From Ophioceras dolichostomum (taxonomy: Eukaryota > Ascomycota > Sordariomycetes > Magnaporthales > Ophioceraceae), in contig PYST01000086.1 of NCBI GenBank assembly GCA_003049485.1, positions 1 through 64,000 on the forward strand: a stretch of 64,000 bases of DNA, read 5' to 3'. Shown piece after piece: positions 22,320 through 33,084 of the stretch. The number at the start of each line of letters is the position of its first letter. Position 1 is the first letter of the stretch. Below the pieces are notes generated by a model that ran no database searches, was not told the origin of the DNA, and saw only the letters and a list, made by a program, of their open reading frames with translations. Position numbers and translations under genes: made by a program.

Positions 22320-23924
22320 ATGGCTGAGTCTCAGCCTCTGCGTGCTGATTTCGGCGACGATGGCGATGATGGCGACCGGGATTGGGACTCATCGGAGCGC
22401 GTTCCGCGCAACAGGACGCGCAACAGACCGATCCGACCGTATTCCCTTAAGTCGGTGTTCTCGCTAGCGGCCTGCCTCTACGTCATGGCATCCATCACAG
22501 CATACATGCTCATGTCGGGTATATCATCCCTACCATCGCCGAGCGAACCAGACGCCGACGCCTTCGCACCGAACACGACGAGGCTGGTGATGGGCCGCGA
22601 CGCTAAGACGTTCAAGATCGCTATCTTCTCGGACCTTCATTTCGGCGAGCAAGAGAGCGGCTGGGGTGTCGAGCAGGACAGGAAGTCTACAGGGCTGATG
22701 GGCGCGATACTTGACGAGGAGGAGCCCGATATGGTCGTCCTGAACGGAGACCTGATCACGGGCGAGAACACGCTGAAGGAGAACTCGTCCGCATATGTGG
22801 ACCAGGTCGTGCACCCGATGGAACAGCGTAACGTACCCTGGGCGTCGACGTATGGTAACCACGACAGCCAGTTCAACCTATCGCGCGAGCACATATATGG
22901 CGCCGAGAAGAGACACAGTCTCTCACTCACGCGGCGCATGGGCCCTCCCGGGGCCGGGGTCACCAATTACTACCTTCTCATCCAGAGGGCGGTTGGCGAC
23001 CACGAGGGCCGCGATGATCGCAATGACGGCGGTGGCCATGATAACCATGACGACCATGACGACCAACACCGTTCTGACTTGGAACCGCTGGCTGTCCTGT
23101 GGTTCTTCGACAGCCGGGGGGGCATAGCTTATCAGAAACAGCACGAGGACATCGACAGCTGGGTTGCGCCCGAGGCGACCGAGTGGTTCATGGAGACCAG
23201 CGTGAAGCTGCGGGAGCGGCATGAGAAACAGCTCCCCAGCCTTGCGTTCGTGCACATCCCCCCACGCGTGTTTCGGACCGCCTCGACCTCCGTCGATCCA
23301 GCGCTCTTCCCCGGCCTGAACGATGATGAGTCACCACTCCCCATCCAGGGCAGCAACGCCGACGCCGAGCTATTTGTCCATACGCTCGGGTCAGTGAGGG
23401 GCCTGCACAGCGTGTACGCGGGCCACGACCACGGCTCGGCCTGGTGCGCGACCTGGCCAGGAGATTCAGCGATGGGACGAAGAACGAATAGGGCTGACGA
23501 GCGGTCGGAGCCGCATGGCCGCCCGGGGCGAATCGCCAAACGCCACGGCGATGAAGATGGAGAAGACGAGGAGATGGAGAGCGGTCGCGAAGATGCGGCC
23601 GGCCTCGGCCATAAACCCGGCCAAGGGGGCGAGGTCGAGAAACCGAAGAGCACAGGGAAGAGGACACCGTTCCTGTGCTTCTCGAGGCACACAGGCTACG
23701 GCGGCTACGGGACCTGGAAGCGCGGCGCCCGCATTCTAGAGCTCAGCTTTGACGATGTTGGAGGCGGCGATAGCCAGCAGCACGAAGACAAAGACAAAAT
23801 CGCCCAAGACCCCAAGCTGGCGGTCGAGACGTGGGTCAGGATGGAGGGTGGCCACGTCTTCACGAGGGTGGCCCTCAACGAGACCTACGGCTCTGACCGC
23901 TACCCGACCGCAAACAGGGAATGA
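22320..23924 (+). CDS. Dcr2-like calcineurin-fold phosphoesterase, membrane-anchored
   Basis: Metal-dependent phosphatase of the purple-acid/Dcr2-type calcineurin-fold group, intronless, 534 residues. The catalytic motifs are in order: D105-x-H107 (IFSDLHFG), G143-D144 (VVLNGDL), G179-NHD182, a HIPP motif near residue 315, and G368-HDHG. A hydrophobic segment at about 47-67 (VFSLAACLYVMASITAYML) after a basic N-terminus suggests a type II membrane protein with the enzyme domain on the lumenal or outer side. Two acidic or charged low-complexity inserts stand out. One is His/Asp-rich, at about 228-255, between the GNHD and HIPP motifs. The other, at about 380-450, follows GHDHG and precedes the final conserved strand (YGGYGTWKRGARIL). 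In yeast Dcr2 acts on Ire1 in the unfolded-protein response; that substrate is not shown here. Confidence 0.85.
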   Translation: MAESQPLRADFGDDGDDGDRDWDSSERVPRNRTRNRPIRPYSLKSVFSLAACLYVMASITAYMLMSGISSLPSPSEPDADAFAPNTTRLVMGRDAKTFKIAIFSDLHFGEQESGWGVEQDRKSTGLMGAILDEEEPDMVVLNGDLITGENTLKENSSAYVDQVVHPMEQRNVPWASTYGNHDSQFNLSREHIYGAEKRHSLSLTRRMGPPGAGVTNYYLLIQRAVGDHEGRDDRNDGGGHDNHDDHDDQHRSDLEPLAVLWFFDSRGGIAYQKQHEDIDSWVAPEATEWFMETSVKLRERHEKQLPSLAFVHIPPRVFRTASTSVDPALFPGLNDDESPLPIQGSNADAELFVHTLGSVRGLHSVYAGHDHGSAWCATWPGDSAMGRRTNRADERSEPHGRPGRIAKRHGDEDGEDEEMESGREDAAGLGHKPGQGGEVEKPKSTGKRTPFLCFSRHTGYGGYGTWKRGARILELSFDDVGGGDSQQHEDKDKIAQDPKLAVETWVRMEGGHVFTRVALNETYGSDRYPTANRE

Positions 23925-26900
23925 AAGTTGGAAGAAAATTGAAACGGGAAGAGGGTGGGAAAATGGGAAGAACCAAAAAGAGAAGAGTTGCCTCCACGGC
24001 AATTCGCATCCGAACTGTTTTTCCTACTTCCCCCTAACAGGCGTCGGCGATAGTTCTGACCCGGCCACGCATTCCTTCCCGTGCCGCGCCCTCGTGGCTT
24101 ACCACTACCACCACCTGGCCCGGTCTGTGTTATTTCGCTTTATTTCGCTTGGTGGATAGTCGAGACTGGACGGATAGTCTCTCCCTCCCGATCCCCGAGT
24201 CCGCCCTATGCGGTTTTGTGCCTCTACATATCCCATCATCTCATCTCATTCCATCCCATCCCAGCGGCGCTATGTTGTGGCACCATTCACACCCGGCCCG
24301 CGGCGGTGGCTGTGGGGAAAGGGGGGAAGGGGAGGGACCGACCACTCGAGCGAGCGAGCAGAAGCGGAGGATTTTGAGAGAGGATTTGTATCAGGATAAT
24401 TCCGGAGGTTTGGGAGGTATGACGGCGGTAACCTACCTGTTCCTATGTAGATACCCCGTCCATTCAGTGTGTGCGGCTATCTCCATGTTGGTAAGGTACC
24501 TAGGTAGGCGAGGAGGTAATGTCGACGACAGACGAGATACGGCAGCAGCGGCAGCACGACAGCAGCACGGATGGAGCACATGGAGCACATGGAGGGAGCG
24601 GGATGGAGCGACGGGCAACTTCCGTCGTGTGATGCCTGCACCATTACCACTCCGCTTAGCCAAGCCCAAGCCAAACCGCACACGGGACCATCATCACGGT
24701 CGCTGTCGCTATGGTAGCTAATCTCTCTAGTAGGGATCTGTGGCGGAGGAATGGATAGTGGTGGAGGTCGTGGAGGATTCTCTCGGTGGCCATATCGGTC
24801 TCGAGCCTCCTACTCCCCTCCCCTCCCTTGTTTTTACGCGTATTGTAGCAATGAAAGAGAAGCGACAGCAGTGTCAGGTTTGCCTAATAAGATCAAAGGG
24901 AGGACCCGCCATGGACATGTTTGAGTGAATGGATAGGCAGACGAAAAGGCGGACAGACAGGCAGGCGCAAGCCACTCGTTTCAAGGTTCGGCTCTTTCGC
25001 CGAGACATGCCTGATTTGTGTCTCCCTCCCTAGGTCCTTTCCTCTTCCCTGTTTTCCACGTCAGTCATCCGAGCGGGTGGCGGCCGCCGCTTCGGAACCA
25101 AGGACGGGGCTCCTTTCTACCACGAATCCCATGCACCTGTCTCTGACTCGGCTGCCATGATTCGTGGGGTTCGTTGTCATGATGAAAATCCGTTCCGACG
25201 GCGGTTTCTTTTCTGTCTTTTTTCTTCCCCATTGTTCTTGGGAAGCACATAACAATACGGATAACCTCAGTGTCACAGATTGCGGGTCGCCACATACAGG
25301 CAGCTGTGGGGGGCATCATGATGAGATCAAATCAGGGTCAAGCCGTCACCACCTTCAATGCCGGCCGGCGGCGCGACGGGCAAGACGGGCAAGAAGCCCT
25401 GTGTAAGTGTGCTGTTGGCGTCTTCTTTTTCTCTCTCTGAATATTTTCGTTGTTGCGATGTGATGAGTTAGTATGTGGTTCCTTTGGCCATCCATTTCCA
25501 TCAATGACGGTCCAGGGCGAGGCGCAGGAGGCACCGAAAATTATCGATTTCAGGGGAACCACGACATCACATCCCGAGACCGCCGACCTTGACCGCCAGC
25601 CCATCGCCCGCCATACTAGCTTGTTTCCCCCTCCCTTTCCAGCGTCTCTCGTCATCGGAGTGCTGGCGCCGGATCATCAAGCGCCGAGACTTATTCCGCA
25701 CCGAGCTGTGGTTTTTCTTGTGTTTGCTGCTCTGGGCCTATCATAGCTCGCCGACCCGCCTTGAGAGGGCCGATGTTTGTTTCAACTCAGCCGCGCGCCA
25801 TGATCCGGAGCTGAGGGCGCAGATTCAATACCTACCTGTTCGAAAAAGAGAAAAGAAGAGACAACAGAAAAAAAAAAATCCTTACCGGACTAGAGGTCTG
25901 GATCATGTCCAAGACATATCACCTCAGAAGTTTCTGTTCAAGACATCTACGTAACCTATCGAGGTCTCTAGACGAAGTGATGTCGTTGGAGCTGGGGGCT
26001 CCCACCTCGAGGATTATACTGTTCTGGCCCCCATAGACTTTCATAGACTGAGGGATTTTGCGAATGCGGAAACGCCTCCACATAATAGCCAGAGTCTCAC
26101 AAGATGTACACTCGAAGACAAGATCCTGCGCGTATAGGTGAGGCAGAGGCGAAAACAAGACATGAATAGGAAAAGAAAAAAACCTAAGAATTGGTCCCTC
26201 GCGCCGGTTCAGGAGCTCGCAGAAGCTGGCTGGAGCTTTGGCCTCTGGAGTGAGTCGCTAGTGGGGGCAGGTCTGGTTGGAGCTGACTCTTCCTTTCTTT
26301 TCTCTCCAGGCCCCTTTTCATTTGGCTATTGGGCGGGAAACGAAACGAAACGAAACTTCAAGTTCCCGGTAGGTTAGTAGGTATTCTGTTCAATGCTAGG
26401 GTGAAGAGGCGCGCGCTCGCCTTGAAGCAGTAATTCAGAGTTAGCAAATCGTCAAAAGGGAGACAGAAAAAAAAAAGTTCGTGGATAAAAAAGAGGTCTT
26501 CGATGTCGGTCCGACCTTTCTCTCCCTTCTTCCGTATGTGGCCGAATCCCGCCTCATATCCCACCATAAATCCCTCCTGATCGGAACATCTTCGTGTCAG
26601 GACACTCCAAGAAAACGTTCAGATTCCAGAACATTGCCGGGGTGAAAAAGGTTTTGCCCCACGAAAACTGTGTAATCACTCCACTGAATCGGAGGGAGGA
26701 CGAGATGGACGGGGATGAGATGGGAGCATCGAAGCTGGTAGCGGACGTTTCAGGTCCCAAGATGGACTGAGTGGCCAACGAGAGAGGGGTTGACGGTCTT
26801 GTTCTTGGGTCCCAAGGTGGGGAAGTGCTGGCTCCTCCCGTGGGATCATCTCGTGCCTCTCCAATTTCCGTCGATCAAGGCCCCAGTTTTCAGGGTGCTC

Positions 26901-29900
26901 TCGCGGTGCTCGGCACCGGGACCTGCCAGATGATGATCATTGATGCGTTGGCCCTGAGTCCTGGGATCAGGGGAATCGGGGCGGGGGAGCCAACGGGAAG
27001 GGAGCATCCTATCAAAAATGTTCCTGGACACACGCAGCACTGTAAGCTTTTGGTAGCATTCCTTCCCAACGTCCGGACTGATAAAAAAAAAATCTAAAAT
27101 CTGAGAAGATAAGCCGTGCCGCACCAACGACTCTACGACGACAGAAGCGGAACCATTTTGTATGAGTAGGAATTTTACGGATGACAGATGACTACGTAGT
27201 ACTTCTTGCCTCCCTACCTTTACGTATCCCGTAAAAAGATAGTCTGTCGTATTGGATGTATCGGGTTCGGCACAGATGTATCTCTGTGGTACAGACGGAC
27301 TACGGAATGTGAATATCACCACATCTTCACTGGGTGATCCTGACGGAAGATCCGCCAGGTGAAAAGCGCCGCCTGAGGCACTACAACGTACGTTGGTAGG
27401 CACTCTTGTTCGGGGGCCATTGGGGTTAGGGGGAGAACCCAGTGGAAGCATTCCGCTCTTGAGGATTCTTCGGCATTTTAGCGCGTGCAGGTGAGCAGGA
27501 TCCCGACAAGAGAAGCTTAAAAGGAACCAAAAGTGAGGGGCACTGGCGCCCTAACAGCAGAGTTCCAAGCCGCCAGCGGCATGCAGAGAGATTTTAGAAA
27601 CATCTTGGGTCCTTAATTTCATCCATGGCCGCCGTCATCCTCTAGCCTCGGCCGCCAGGAACCAGCCCCTCAAGAAAATCCCTCTGAACAAGGAACCCTC
27701 TGGAAAAGGAACCCCTCAAGACGACAGAAACAAATTTCCCTCGACTGCAGCGTGCATGGGGCACGCACGGGGTGACGGTACCACAGCACACAGCGCTAGG
27801 CTAGGGGGGGGGAGACAACAGACAGGCCACGAAATCACTCGGTGGTGGCGCGTGTGGTGTTCGCAGCTGCCGCGCAGTGCTGCCCGAAGAGGGGAACACC
27901 CCAATCATATCATACTTCGTACCCATGCCACGCATCATCCATGGCAACGTGCCCTGATGAGGAGATGCGCGGGCGGCTCAGCCTCAGAAAGAAAATTATC
28001 GTCGGCAAAGTTCCCCTCCCAGCCCCAAGGCCCATGCATCGAGGCAGTCAGTCGGAGCAAACGGCATGGTGGGAACAGCGGAAAGCCATGGATGGAGGGG
28101 GGGAGGCAGAGAGAGAAAGAGACACTGAGGGGAGGGAGGCCAGAGAAAAGAGACTATCAGTCTTGTGCCGCAGCCACGAAGCCAACGCCTCTTTTCACGG
28201 CTGGCTCAACTCATTTTCGGCCACGACAAGGGAGGCTGCAGACTCTGCAGGACCTGAACGGCCAAATCCAATAACAGCCCCCTGTCCATCTGCAAGACGC
28301 AGGTACAACACGCACGCCAAGCCCGGCATGCGGTTAGCTTGCAGAGCTTGCAGAGGCTCACACACACGAGCACGCACGCACCTTTCTTTTCCTGGAAAAA
28401 TGACGAGAGAGGATCTCTCGGCTGTCGTAACTCACAACAACCCACATCCCACTCCTCACCCACTCGCCCACTCACACACTCCCTAATCACTCACATCCCT
28501 CTCTCGGGCTTCCCCCCAAATTCCGCCCCTCCCTGATTATTCACACATTTTCTATTCTTCCCCTTCCGATGTTGTTGGCCCGCTGCCTGCTTTGTCGTCG
28601 GGGAATGAGTAAGTCCTGAGGCCGGTCTGAAAGGGTGCGTCCCGTAAACAGGAGTAAGGGTGTCTGTCACAAGAACACCCGCCCCTTACAATCTCGTTGG
28701 ATCTGGTTGGATCTCGTTTGGAGAGGGGAAAGTCGGCCTTGGGGATGGCCGCGGCCGATTCTGTCTGTTTTTTTTTTTTTTTCGCGTCGGACAGCGCTTG
28801 CACAGGCTCGCCGCCCTGGTGGCCTGAAAAGGGGGACGACGGACGAGCTGGAAACAAGAATGATCGAAAAAGAAAAGAAACGCACAGAACGAAGGGGAAT
28901 GAGTGGAGGGCACGGGAGCCACAGCCGGCCAATCAGGTGTAAAGCCGTCCTTCACTAGTGCGCAAATAGAAGGAGATAGCTGCCCCCAAGAGGATAAGCT
29001 TAAATCCAGGGGTAGGATCCACCACTTTTTTTTGTCCTCACCCACCCCGCCTGCAGCGCACAACAACATAATGAGGAAGAAACGACTTCCAAGCAAAAGA
29101 AAAAGGAGCAAACAAAGCACCGCACACTTGGTGAAGCTACCGAAGGCTAGTAGGTGGGTCGCACATACGCGGACCACGTACACAACCAGGCACACCAATG
29201 ACATTTGACCACACCCAACCAAACATGCAAACGCAGAAGAGGCGAGCGACAGGATACCAAGATCCTATCCCCTCCTATCCCCTTCTGCCAACCCCGGAAC
29301 CCTGCGGTGGCCGGCCTGGCCAGCCTCTCCCTTTGGTCCTTGTCTTTTCCTTTTCCGCTTAGGTTCCGCTTAGGTCCGGCGGTAGACGAAGCCGTCACTC
29401 GCTCGCCAGCACTTGCCAGCCAGGCAGAAAGTTGGCCGGCAGCAAGATGAGAGATGAGAGTCAACAACACGGACCGCCGGGGATGTGGATGTAGTGGACT
29501 GCACACACCATGGCTATAACCATGCCGCCCTGGGCTCTTTCGAGCTGGGCATCCACATCCATCCACATCCACATGCTGTGCGGTGGGCACCCTAACCTTT
29601 CCTCTCGGGGACACTCCATTATTAAGGGAGGGCTTCCACCCTTCACCCCCTTTCAGCTCGTCTTGGTAGGTCGGGTTGTCTTCATAATACCCAAGTGTCC
29701 TCACCCTCGTCGTCTTCCTTGCCTCTTCTTTTTCTTTCCTCTCTCCCTCCTTCTGCATCGCCCTCACACCACCCTTTCCTCTTCCCTGGGCCTTTGTTGC
29801 CTTGTTCCCTCCTTTCTTTCCCCTTGAGCCTCACCCACGCTCCTTTCACGGCCTAGCTGCCGAAAAAGCTTCGACTCTCTTTTTTTTCAGACCACACAAA

Positions 29901-30228
29901 GAACAGCGCTTCTTTATTCCATTCTTTCATATCACCGCCACGCCTCAGCTGCGTCACGTCTTTGACCGTCCTCATACAAACTTGGGTGCTCTGGCCACAG
30001 CACCTCTGAACCTGTCCAGGTATCTATCCATCATCCCGGATATACACGCAAGTGTACACCAACCGTTCTAGCGAACAAACTGCATCACACACATCAACAT
30101 CGTCGTTCTTTCTTTTCAGTCCTAGAGACTAGCCTATCCTTTTATCCTTTTCTCTCTCCTTGAGACAGCCGGACACCCCCATCAAGGGCACTTGATATTC
30201 CTAGCAAACCTGCACAAAAACAAACACA
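23925..30228. other. 6.3-kb region without recognisable genes
   Basis: I see no conserved coding sequence here. The left part (to about 25100) includes C/T-rich and TACCTAGGTAGG motifs. The part from about 25850 to 27500 is more AT-rich, with A runs, and has a 201-codon open stretch on the minus strand (27451-26846) that resembles no family I know. The part from 28400 to 30228 has poly-T (28768-28782) and long pyrimidine tracts that fit the promoter and leader of the DUF1996 gene. A possible small spliced ORF begins at 25358. Confidence 0.5.
29680..30228 (+). promoter_or_regulatory. Pyrimidine-rich promoter and leader of the DUF1996-WSC gene
   Basis: Long C/T tracts at 29700-29830 and an A-rich context directly before the start codon (CAAAAACAAACACAATG) are typical of strongly expressed filamentous-fungal genes. 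No clear TATA box was found at the usual distance. Confidence 0.4.
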
Positions 30229-32166
30229 ATGAAGTCTAGTTCGATCTATGCCACGGCGGTGGCAGCATTGGCCTCGACAGCCGCGGCGGCCAAGGAGAGC
30301 CGGACTTTCGCCGTGCTGCGGTTCAACGGTGATGGCCCCCTCATGGAGGGCCGTGTCGACCCCATCGTCATGCAGGACGCACAGTCGCCGTCGGCCCACG
30401 TCCACACCGTGTTGGGAGCCAGCAACTTCGGCTTCTCCGTCAGTGGCCCGCAGCTCCGGCAGTCGTCTTGCACCAACGCCAAGATCGTCGGCGACATGAG
30501 CAACTACTGGTACCCCAAGGTCTACTTCCACGACAAGGCCACCAACACGTTCGAGCCCGTGGACATGTTCTACACCAACGTCTACTACTTCTTCGACAAG
30601 ACGCGCGACCAGATCAAGGCCTTCCCGCTGGGCATGCGCATGGTCGCCGGCAACGCCACCACGCGCGTGGCTCCCGCCCTCAAGGGCGACACCAAGCTGA
30701 CGGCGCCCGGCGCGCAGCCCGCCTCCTGGACGTGCCCGCGCTCGACCCAGGAGCCGCCCGCGTGGCCGCTCGACTCGGACGGCAGCATGGCCGGCTTCCA
30801 GAGCACGAACAACAAGGGCGAGGGCACGGGCTTCCCGTTCGCCGAGTGCGACGGCTACGCGTCCCCGCTGCGGGCCGACGTGCACTTCCCGTCGTGCTAC
30901 AACCCGGCCGCGGGAATCAACAACTACAAGACCAACACGGCCTACCCGAGCGACGTCAACGGCTACTGGGACTGCCCCGCGGGATGGATCCACACGCCGC
31001 ACCTCTTCCTCGAGGTCTACTGGAACACCCCCAAATTCGCCGACCGCTGGACCCCGAACCAGGGCTCGCAGCCGTTCGTGCTGTCCAACGGCGACCGCAC
31101 CGGCTTCAGCTCGCACGCCGACTTCGTCTCCGGCTGGGACGAGACGGTCCTGCAGGGCATCATCGACAACTGCGACGCCGGCACCGCGGGGATGGACAAG
31201 TGCCCCGGCGTCCAGGTGTACCCGGACAACACCAAGTGCAAGATCACGAGCCCCGTCAACGAGGTCATCCTCGGCAAGCTGTCGGCCCTGCCGGGCAACA
31301 ACCCGCTGGCCGGCTGGGGCGTGGGCAATGTGAACGTGGGCGTCACCAACCCTGCCCCTGCTCCTGACACTGGTTCCGGCACCGGCACTACCCCGTCTTC
31401 GTCGTCTTCTGCCCCGGCTGCCCCTGCCACTTCGTCGACTGCTCCTGCCGGCTCTGGCTCTGGCACCGGCACTGGATCTGGCTCCGGGTCTGGCGGAAAC
31501 GGCGACGGCTACGGCGGTGGCGGCGGCAGCGAGGCGGAGGTCACCCCCACCACCCAAGCCGCAGAGGTGACGCCAGCTCCCTCCTTCACCTCCAAGGTCG
31601 TCACCACCACGGACGCCCAAGGCAAGCCCACGCAAGTCACCGTCTGGGAGACCGTCACGGCCTGGGTGACCACGACCGTCTACGAGGACGGCCCCTCCCC
31701 CACCGCCGCGGCGATCGCCACCCCGACCTCTGCGCCCTCGGCTGGGGCCGTCGTGGCCGGCTTCACCTTCGCGGGCTGCTACGAGGACCACCGCGACGCG
31801 CGAGTCATCGTGGGCGAGAAGTTCCCCAACCTCGGCGGCACCACCAACGCCAAGTGCGTGGCCTACTGCAAGGGCAAGGGCTACAGCGTGGCGGGCACCG
31901 AGAACGGCGGCCAGTGCTTCTGCGGCAACGCCGTCGTCGGCTCGGCCAAGAAGCCCGACTCGGACTGCTCCGCCCCTTGCGAGGGCGACGCTTCGGGTGT
32001 GGACAAGTGCGGTGCCGCCGACCGCCTGTCTGTTTACAGCTCGGACGGGACGATCGCTCCTGCTGGAGCTGGGGCTGCTAAGGCGAAGCGCCATGTGCAG
32101 CTGCATCAGCATCAGCAGGGCGCCCATCGTCGTCGGGCGGACTACTCGCCTCGTCGTCGGCGTTAG
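30229..32166 (+). CDS. Secreted DUF1996 protein with C-terminal WSC domain
   Basis: Extracellular or wall-associated protein of 645 residues, intronless. A signal peptide (SSIYATAVAALASTAAAA) leads to a DUF1996 domain at about residues 34-290. Conserved features include DPIVMQDAQSPSAHVHTVLG, SCTNAKIVGDMSNYW, WTCPRSTQ and GYWDCPAGWIHTPHLFLEVY. A Ser/Thr/Pro/Gly-rich linker follows (about 375-430) and then a cysteine-rich WSC domain at about 510-605 (FAGCYEDHRDARVI, GGQCFCGNAVVGS, CGAADRLSVYSS), a likely carbohydrate-binding module. The tail is unusually basic and His/Gln/Arg-rich, ending ADYSPRRRR, with no GPI-anchor signal. DUF1996 has no established enzymatic function known to me. The antisense strand carries a long open frame that is a composition artefact. 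Confidence 0.92.
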   Translation: MKSSSIYATAVAALASTAAAAKESRTFAVLRFNGDGPLMEGRVDPIVMQDAQSPSAHVHTVLGASNFGFSVSGPQLRQSSCTNAKIVGDMSNYWYPKVYFHDKATNTFEPVDMFYTNVYYFFDKTRDQIKAFPLGMRMVAGNATTRVAPALKGDTKLTAPGAQPASWTCPRSTQEPPAWPLDSDGSMAGFQSTNNKGEGTGFPFAECDGYASPLRADVHFPSCYNPAAGINNYKTNTAYPSDVNGYWDCPAGWIHTPHLFLEVYWNTPKFADRWTPNQGSQPFVLSNGDRTGFSSHADFVSGWDETVLQGIIDNCDAGTAGMDKCPGVQVYPDNTKCKITSPVNEVILGKLSALPGNNPLAGWGVGNVNVGVTNPAPAPDTGSGTGTTPSSSSSAPAAPATSSTAPAGSGSGTGTGSGSGSGGNGDGYGGGGGSEAEVTPTTQAAEVTPAPSFTSKVVTTTDAQGKPTQVTVWETVTAWVTTTVYEDGPSPTAAAIATPTSAPSAGAVVAGFTFAGCYEDHRDARVIVGEKFPNLGGTTNAKCVAYCKGKGYSVAGTENGGQCFCGNAVVGSAKKPDSDCSAPCEGDASGVDKCGAADRLSVYSSDGTIAPAGAGAAKAKRHVQLHQHQQGAHRRRADYSPRRRR

Positions 32167-33084
32167 ACGAATGGATGGGAACCTCATCGATCGTCGCTAC
32201 GTTCTTTGTACAACAGGCATGAACTTTTCTTCTCTCTTGTGTCTCTTCTCTCCTCTTCGGATGACCTAAGAGAGACGGATGGGATGGTTGAGCATTAAAA
32301 AATTAGGAGAGGGCGCTGGGTTGGTTCGTTGGAGCTATGATATCACGATGGGCTTGTCCATTTTTCGTTTTTTTTTGAACCTACTTCAAAACTTCACTTC
32401 ACTCGCTTCAATTCTCTTCCACAAACTTTCTCACATTCGCTTCTAGAAACCCCATATTTGTTCTCTTCTCATCACCTGTTTATTTAGCCTTTGCTTTTTT
32501 CTGCGCTTTTCGTTTTTATCTTCGTTTCTACTGTGTACCAATTATACCTATTTCATTTCTTCGTTGGCGAACCAGCCTCGGAAACATGGTGCCGGAGACG
32601 ACGCCTGTTATGTCTCGGTACCACTGCTCCTTGGTCTCTTTCGTTCAATATCATGACAGTCCCCTCTTGAGGGACTGTTCATTATTTAGGGGCGGTCAAA
32701 CGCATGGGAGGACAGACACATTAGATTTTCCGCAGCCTTTATACACCATCCTTTTTTATGGGAGAGGCTAAACCTAGAGAGGAACTGGAAACATTTTCCG
32801 ACCGAACCATCCATCCATGTCCCGTGCCGTGGCCCGCCTTGCATTCCTGCCTGCCTGTCCGACGATGATGATAATAACCTGGCGTGAGCAAATGCCAGGT
32901 CCTGTGTTCCTTTCCAGTAGCGCCTTGCCTCCCCGTATCCAGAATTTCCTCTTGCTTCGAGGTATATTAATACAGCCAGTCAGTCTCACATGGTGATTTT
33001 CAACACCAGCCCTCCCCTCCACAACCGTCCGCATCACTCTTGTCAAACAATAAAATGAATTTCCCGTTCCGGCCTCCCTCCCCT
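32167..33084. other. Convergent 3' intergenic region
   Basis: Lies between the ends of the DUF1996-WSC and HAK genes. It is T-rich at 32360-32580, as in a 3' UTR. A short inverted repeat (CCCCTCTTGAGGG, 32661-32673) lies near the middle and could be a 3'-end hairpin. No gene was seen. Confidence 0.5.

Noticed and set aside
26846..27451. 201-codon minus-strand ORF in an AT-richer region
   Set aside because: No domain, signal or splice context was recognised, and its composition is like the surrounding noncoding DNA.
30142..32187. 681-codon open frame on the minus strand opposite the DUF1996-WSC gene
   Set aside because: The sense frame has a signal peptide and two known domains. The antisense frame is Arg/Gly/Val/Ala-rich with no motif, as expected from GC-rich third codon positions.
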